A stretch of DNA of 8,381 nt, taken from Thermoleophilia bacterium (lineage in GTDB: Bacteria > Actinomycetota > Thermoleophilia > Gaiellales > SKUG01). This document shows positions 5,824 through 8,381 of the stretch, one piece after another (within the stretch, counting starts at the first letter, position 1; every line of letters begins with the position of its first letter). The stretch covers positions 1 through 8,381 of the forward strand of contig SKUG01000002.1 of NCBI GenBank assembly GCA_007122215.1. The letters run 5' to 3'. The notes below the pieces were generated by a model. The model had not been told where the DNA came from, searched no databases, and saw only the letters and a program-made list of their open reading frames with translations. Made by a program: the position numbers and the translations under genes.

Positions 5824-6762
5824 GTGACCGACGGATCCACCGCAACCTATGCACCACCTGGCTGCAGCCTCTGCGATCGCACGATGCTCGCCGGCGAGTC
5901 CGTCCGCACCTACGAGGACGACCGTGGCCGCGCCTTCACCGTCTGTGAGCTCTGCTCGGGGCCTGCGCTGCGGGCCGGGCTGTCCCCGGCGGCAGACCAG
6001 CCGCCAGCCCTGCGCGTGCGGGCAGCAGGCAGCGTACGACACGCGGTGACCATGGGGCGAGACGAGGCTTCCGGCGATCGTGCCGAGGAGGTCCGGGACG
6101 GTGAGGCTGCGACACCCGCAGGGGATCACCGATCCAGCTCGGATGACGAGGATGTCGACACCGCGGCTCCGGAGGCCGCAGCGAAGCCCCACGCGCGACC
6201 TGCGCCAGACGGGCTCGTTGGCCCTCCGGTACCCGTGCATGGTCGTGAGGGCGAGCTCGTGGAGATCGTCCAGCGCCAGGAGCGCGAGCTGCAGCGCCTG
6301 CGCAGCGAGCTCGACGCGGTCCCGCGACTCGACCACCAGCAGTCCATCGAACGCCTCACCCGCCAGCTGGGTGAGCTTCGTGATCGCCTGCGGGCCCAGG
6401 ACGCGACCATCCAGCGCCTGCAGTATGCGCGGGTCGCCGAGACCCGGCCGCGGCAGATGAAGCAGGCCGCGCTCGACGCGTTCAACATCTCCGAGCATGC
6501 CGAGCGGATGGCGCGGATCGCGCGGACCCTCGGGGACCCGGTCGTGCGCGTCACCGACCACGGGCCCCAGCTGCCGCGGCGCGTCACGGTGCTGATGGTC
6601 TGGGACATCGCCTGGTACGAGTACTGCGTCAAGCTCGACCTTGGCCGTGCCGAGGCCAGCGTCCACGAGACCGGCCAGGGTGGGGACCCCACCGAGCACG
6701 ACCATCACCGCATCCGCTCTAACGCCGCGTGGCGCGGGACGGGACTCGCGCTGCTCCGCTAG
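5824..6762 (+). CDS. Zinc-ribbon and coiled-coil protein of unknown function
   Basis: From the conservative GTG start at 5824 this encodes 312 residues. An N-terminal four-cysteine zinc ribbon is clear: C14-x2-C17, then C41-x2-C44. Residues about 60-135 are a polar, probably disordered linker. About 140-203 is a strong coiled coil (repeated heptads such as LVEIVQRQERELQRLRSEL). About 211-312 is a compact C-terminal domain with FNISEHAERMARIARTLG and WDIAWYEYCVKL (W260, W264, Y265). From memory this resembles a conserved actinobacterial hypothetical domain with a W-x3-WY-x-Y-x-V-x-L motif; no function is known to me. There is no signal peptide, so it is cytoplasmic. The start is uncertain: no good ribosome site precedes 5824, while in-frame codons upstream (5740-5823) include four AGG and one AGA, codons absent from all 312 codons downstream, so an earlier in-frame start is unlikely. 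It converges on the dehydrogenase gene. Confidence 0.75.
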   Translation: MTDGSTATYAPPGCSLCDRTMLAGESVRTYEDDRGRAFTVCELCSGPALRAGLSPAADQPPALRVRAAGSVRHAVTMGRDEASGDRAEEVRDGEAATPAGDHRSSSDDEDVDTAAPEAAAKPHARPAPDGLVGPPVPVHGREGELVEIVQRQERELQRLRSELDAVPRLDHQQSIERLTRQLGELRDRLRAQDATIQRLQYARVAETRPRQMKQAALDAFNISEHAERMARIARTLGDPVVRVTDHGPQLPRRVTVLMVWDIAWYEYCVKLDLGRAEASVHETGQGGDPTEHDHHRIRSNAAWRGTGLALLR

Positions 6763-6765
6763 GGG

Positions 6766-6800
6766 GCACGGGCAGGACCTCCAGGGCATGGGGCCCGTGC
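6766..6800. terminator. Candidate bidirectional terminator between convergent genes
   Basis: GCACGGGC (6766-6773) pairs perfectly with GCCCGTGC (6793-6800) over eight bases around a 19-base loop. It starts four bases after the TAG of the zinc-ribbon gene and lies about 117 bases past the stop of the dehydrogenase gene read from the other strand. There is no T-run on either side. The position between converging genes favours a shared terminator. Confidence 0.5.
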
Positions 6801-6819
6801 ACTGGTGACGGGGAGTCGC

Positions 6820-6831
6820 GCGAGCGCTCGC
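6820..6831. repeat. Perfect 12-bp palindrome
   Basis: GCGAGCGCTCGC reads identically on both strands, in the 154-base gap between the two convergent genes. It could be a protein-binding site or part of the termination region, but short GC palindromes are frequent in such DNA. Confidence 0.3.
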
Positions 6832-6916
6832 AGCCGACGCGTCCACGTCCATGACCGGCCCAGGCAGTCCCGTGGCCCGAGGCCTTCCCTGCTGGAGTTG
6901 GTGTCGAGCGGTGGCC

Positions 6917-8098
6917 TCAGCCCTTGCGGCTGGACTGCAGCGCGATCGGCTGGTGCTGCCAGGCGGTGCGGGAGCGACCGGTGTAGACGTCGGCGATCGG
7001 GCGCACGCTCTTGATCCGCTCGAGGGCGACTGCCTCGGCAGCGCGGTAGGGCGGGATCTGCTCGTGGCGGGCGAGCTCGAGGATCTTGGTGAGCGCGTTG
7101 TAGATGCGCCCCACCCGCTTGCGGGCACGCTCGGCGTTGTAGCCGCCCAGCTCCTCGGAGACGTTGATCAGGCCACCTGCGTTGATCACGTAGTCGGGGG
7201 CGTAGAGGACGTCCCGGCGGTGCAGCTCCTCGCCCATCTCGTCGTTGAGCAGCACGTTGTTCGCCGCGCCGGCGACGATCTGGCAGCCCAGGCGGTCGAT
7301 GGTCTCGGGGTTGATCACGCCACCGAGCGCGCAGGGCGTGAAGATGTCCGCATCGACGTCGTAGATCTCGTCGGGGGCCACGAGGCTCGCGCCGGTTCGC
7401 TGGGCCACCTCGCGGGCGCCGTCCATGTTGATGTCGGTGACCGTCAGCTCGACGCCGGCCTCGGCCAGCAGGTCGGCGAGGTGCCCGCCGACATGCCCGG
7501 TGCCCTGCAGCGCCACCTTGCGCCCCTGCAGGCTGTCGGTGCCGTGCACCTGGCGCACGCATGCCCGGATGCCCTGGTAGACGCCGTAGGCGGTCATCGG
7601 GGAGGGATCCCCACTGCCGCCGGCCACGAAGTCGACGCCCGTGACGTACGGGGTCTCCATCGCGATGTACTCCATGTCCTCGGTCGCGGTGCCCACGTCC
7701 TCGGCGGCGATGTAGCGGCCGTTGAGGGTGTCGACGAAGCGGCCGAGGGCACGGAAGAGCATCTCGGTCTTGTCGGTCCGCGGGTCGCCGATCACGACGG
7801 TCTTGCCGCCGCCCAGGTTGAGCCCGGCAACGGCGGCCTTGAAGGTCATTGCCCGGGCGAGGCGCATCGCGTCGACGATAGCCTCCTGCTCGGTCTCGTA
7901 GGGCCACATGCGGATTCCGCCGAGCGCCGGGCCCAGGGTCGTGTTGTGGACGCAGATGACGGCCTTGAGCCCGGTGTAGGGCTCATGGCACATGACGATC
8001 TGCTCGTACTGGTACTCGCTCATCAGGCCGAAGAGGTCCAGCCCTGCGCTCTCTGCGGCACGCTTGAGCTTGTCGGTCGAGGTCGTCATGGTGGTCAT
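6917..8098 (-). CDS. Leucine (branched-chain amino acid) dehydrogenase, Glu/Leu/Phe/Val dehydrogenase family
   Basis: This cytoplasmic enzyme oxidatively deaminates leucine, valine or isoleucine to the keto acid with NAD+ (EC 1.4.1.9 type). The 393 residues follow Bacillus leucine dehydrogenase closely along the whole length. The catalytic domain has GGIRMWPY (60-67), MTFK with K87, GLNLGGGK with K99, and RYIAAEDVG with D134; these align by spacing with K68, K80 and D115 of the Bacillus enzyme. The Rossmann domain has GTGHVG (199-204) and VTDIN with D222, an acidic residue that favours NAD over NADP. GAANN and YAPDYVINAGG follow as expected. Actinobacterial valine dehydrogenases belong to the same group, so the preferred substrate is uncertain. 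On the coding strand GGAGGG (8107-8102) precedes the ATG at 8098 by only 3 bases; an ATG three codons later is 12 bases away, so the start is ambiguous by three residues. Confidence 0.95.
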   Translation of the reverse strand: MTTMTTSTDKLKRAAESAGLDLFGLMSEYQYEQIVMCHEPYTGLKAVICVHNTTLGPALGGIRMWPYETEQEAIVDAMRLARAMTFKAAVAGLNLGGGKTVVIGDPRTDKTEMLFRALGRFVDTLNGRYIAAEDVGTATEDMEYIAMETPYVTGVDFVAGGSGDPSPMTAYGVYQGIRACVRQVHGTDSLQGRKVALQGTGHVGGHLADLLAEAGVELTVTDINMDGAREVAQRTGASLVAPDEIYDVDADIFTPCALGGVINPETIDRLGCQIVAGAANNVLLNDEMGEELHRRDVLYAPDYVINAGGLINVSEELGGYNAERARKRVGRIYNALTKILELARHEQIPPYRAAEAVALERIKSVRPIADVYTGRSRTAWQHQPIALQSSRKG

Positions 8099-8163
8099 TG
8101 ACCCTCCGCTGAGGTGTGGGGCACGGGCGCGTCACCGGGGCCAATGGCGGCGGCGACCGCTCG

Positions 8164-8169
8164 ATGCTA
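8164..8169 (-). promoter_or_regulatory. Candidate -10 box (TAGCAT) for the dehydrogenase gene
   Basis: On the minus strand TAGCAT (8169-8164) fits TANNNT and would start transcription near 8156, giving a leader of roughly 58 bases that carries the GGAGGG ribosome site. No clear -35 box is seen in the GC-rich upstream DNA. Confidence 0.4.
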
Positions 8170-8172
8170 CCA

Positions 8173-8202
8173 GCTGCCGGCTCACCCCGGCCCCGCTGCC
8201 GG
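8173..8202 (+). repeat. Direct repeat GCTGCCGG in the divergent intergenic region
   Basis: GCTGCCGG occurs at 8173-8180 and again at 8195-8202, with starts 22 bases apart, about two helical turns. The second copy abuts the -10 box of the methyltransferase gene and the first lies just upstream of the candidate -10 box of the dehydrogenase gene. The spacing suits a dimeric regulator acting on both genes, but chance is possible. Confidence 0.3.
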
Positions 8203-8208
8203 TATCCT
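8203..8208 (+). promoter_or_regulatory. -10 box (TATCCT) of a probable leaderless methyltransferase transcript
   Basis: TATCCT lies seven bases before the ATG at 8216, which places the expected transcription start on or next to the A of the ATG. There is no Shine-Dalgarno sequence. This is the typical layout of actinobacterial leaderless genes. Confidence 0.5.
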
Positions 8209-8215
8209 GCCCGCC

Positions 8216-8381
8216 ATGGCACGACGCGCGGCACCCGTGAGACCAGGCGACCTGGTGGAGATCGACATCGCATCCCTGGAGCCGCGCGGCAGCGGGGTCG
8301 GGCGGATCGACGGCTTCGTTGCATTCGTGCGGCGCGGGCTGCCCGGTGATCGGGTGCGCGCGCGCATCGGGCGCGTGCACC
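8216..8381 (+). CDS. TRAM-domain RNA methyltransferase, 5' part (RlmD/TrmA-type, truncated by window end)
   Basis: The reading frame opens at the ATG and stays open for 55 codons to the window end. After a short basic head, residues about 9-53 form a TRAM domain: GDLVEIDIASL, then the G-x-GVGRIDGFVAFVRRGLPGDRVRARI pattern typical of the small RNA-binding beta barrel. An N-terminal TRAM domain with this pattern is characteristic of class I SAM-dependent uracil-5 RNA methyltransferases (RlmD/RumA and TrmA relatives), which modify 23S rRNA or tRNA. The catalytic domain and any iron-sulphur cysteines lie outside the window, so the exact enzyme cannot be fixed. The gene diverges from the dehydrogenase gene across 117 bases. 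Confidence 0.8.
   Translation, partial: MARRAAPVRPGDLVEIDIASLEPRGSGVGRIDGFVAFVRRGLPGDRVRARIGRVH

Noticed and set aside
4368..5840. A 490-codon minus-strand frame opposite the PAP2 gene
   Set aside because: It covers a clear membrane protein gene on the other strand, and its translation is charged, His- and Val-rich low complexity typical of antisense reading.
6851..8101. A 416-codon plus-strand frame opposite the dehydrogenase gene
   Set aside because: It is the mirror of a strongly conserved gene and shows no family motifs; it is open because stop codons are rare in GC-rich antisense.
1..8381. CRISPR array, insertion sequence, phage, toxin-antitoxin or biosynthetic cluster
   Set aside because: No regularly spaced repeats, transposase or integrase motifs, terminal inverted repeats with target duplications, or paired small genes were seen; the genes read as housekeeping and envelope functions.

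Overview
The window is very GC-rich and compact, and looks like ordinary chromosome from an actinobacterium (Actinomycetota). The clues are the almost absolute preference for G/C at third codon positions, a GTP-dependent PEP carboxykinase of mycobacterial type, a tRNA gene with no encoded CCA end, several genes with a TANNNT -10 box just upstream of the start and no Shine-Dalgarno sequence, and actinobacterial-style hypothetical proteins. A deep-branching high-GC class such as Nitriliruptoria is a guess, not something the sequence proves.

Layout, left to right. 1-492 (+) is the 3' part of a secreted CAP/SCP-domain protein with an arginine-rich tail. 665-1327 (+) is a DUF3105 lipoprotein. 1460-2269 (+) is an acidic, low-complexity protein of unknown function. 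2312-2384 (+) is tRNA-Ala(UGC), whose likely promoter overlaps the stop codon of the preceding gene. 2600-4417 (+) is GTP-dependent PEP carboxykinase (pckG). 4521-5684 (+) is a multi-pass PAP2-superfamily membrane phosphatase/phosphotransferase. About 5824-6762 (+) is an unknown protein with a four-cysteine zinc ribbon, a coiled coil and a conserved-looking C-terminal domain; its 5' end is unresolved and may contain a frameshift. 6917-8098 (-) is a leucine-type branched-chain amino acid dehydrogenase, convergent with the preceding gene across a hairpin. 8216-8381 (+) is the N-terminal TRAM domain of an RNA methyltransferase, divergent from the dehydrogenase.

The genes do not form one operon. 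Each is separated by 42-215 bases, several with candidate promoters or hairpins, so most are probably single transcription units. Two enzymes meet in central metabolism: leucine dehydrogenase starts branched-chain amino acid breakdown, and PEP carboxykinase turns oxaloacetate into PEP for gluconeogenesis. The CAP protein, DUF3105 lipoprotein and PAP2 protein belong to the cell envelope. tRNA-Ala and the methyltransferase serve translation. No intergenic stretch exceeds 300 bases.

I found no CRISPR array, insertion sequence, phage gene, toxin-antitoxin pair or recognisable defence system. The points most worth a second look are the 5' end of the zinc-ribbon gene, the two unknown proteins, the arginine-rich CAP tail, and several intergenic stem-loops.
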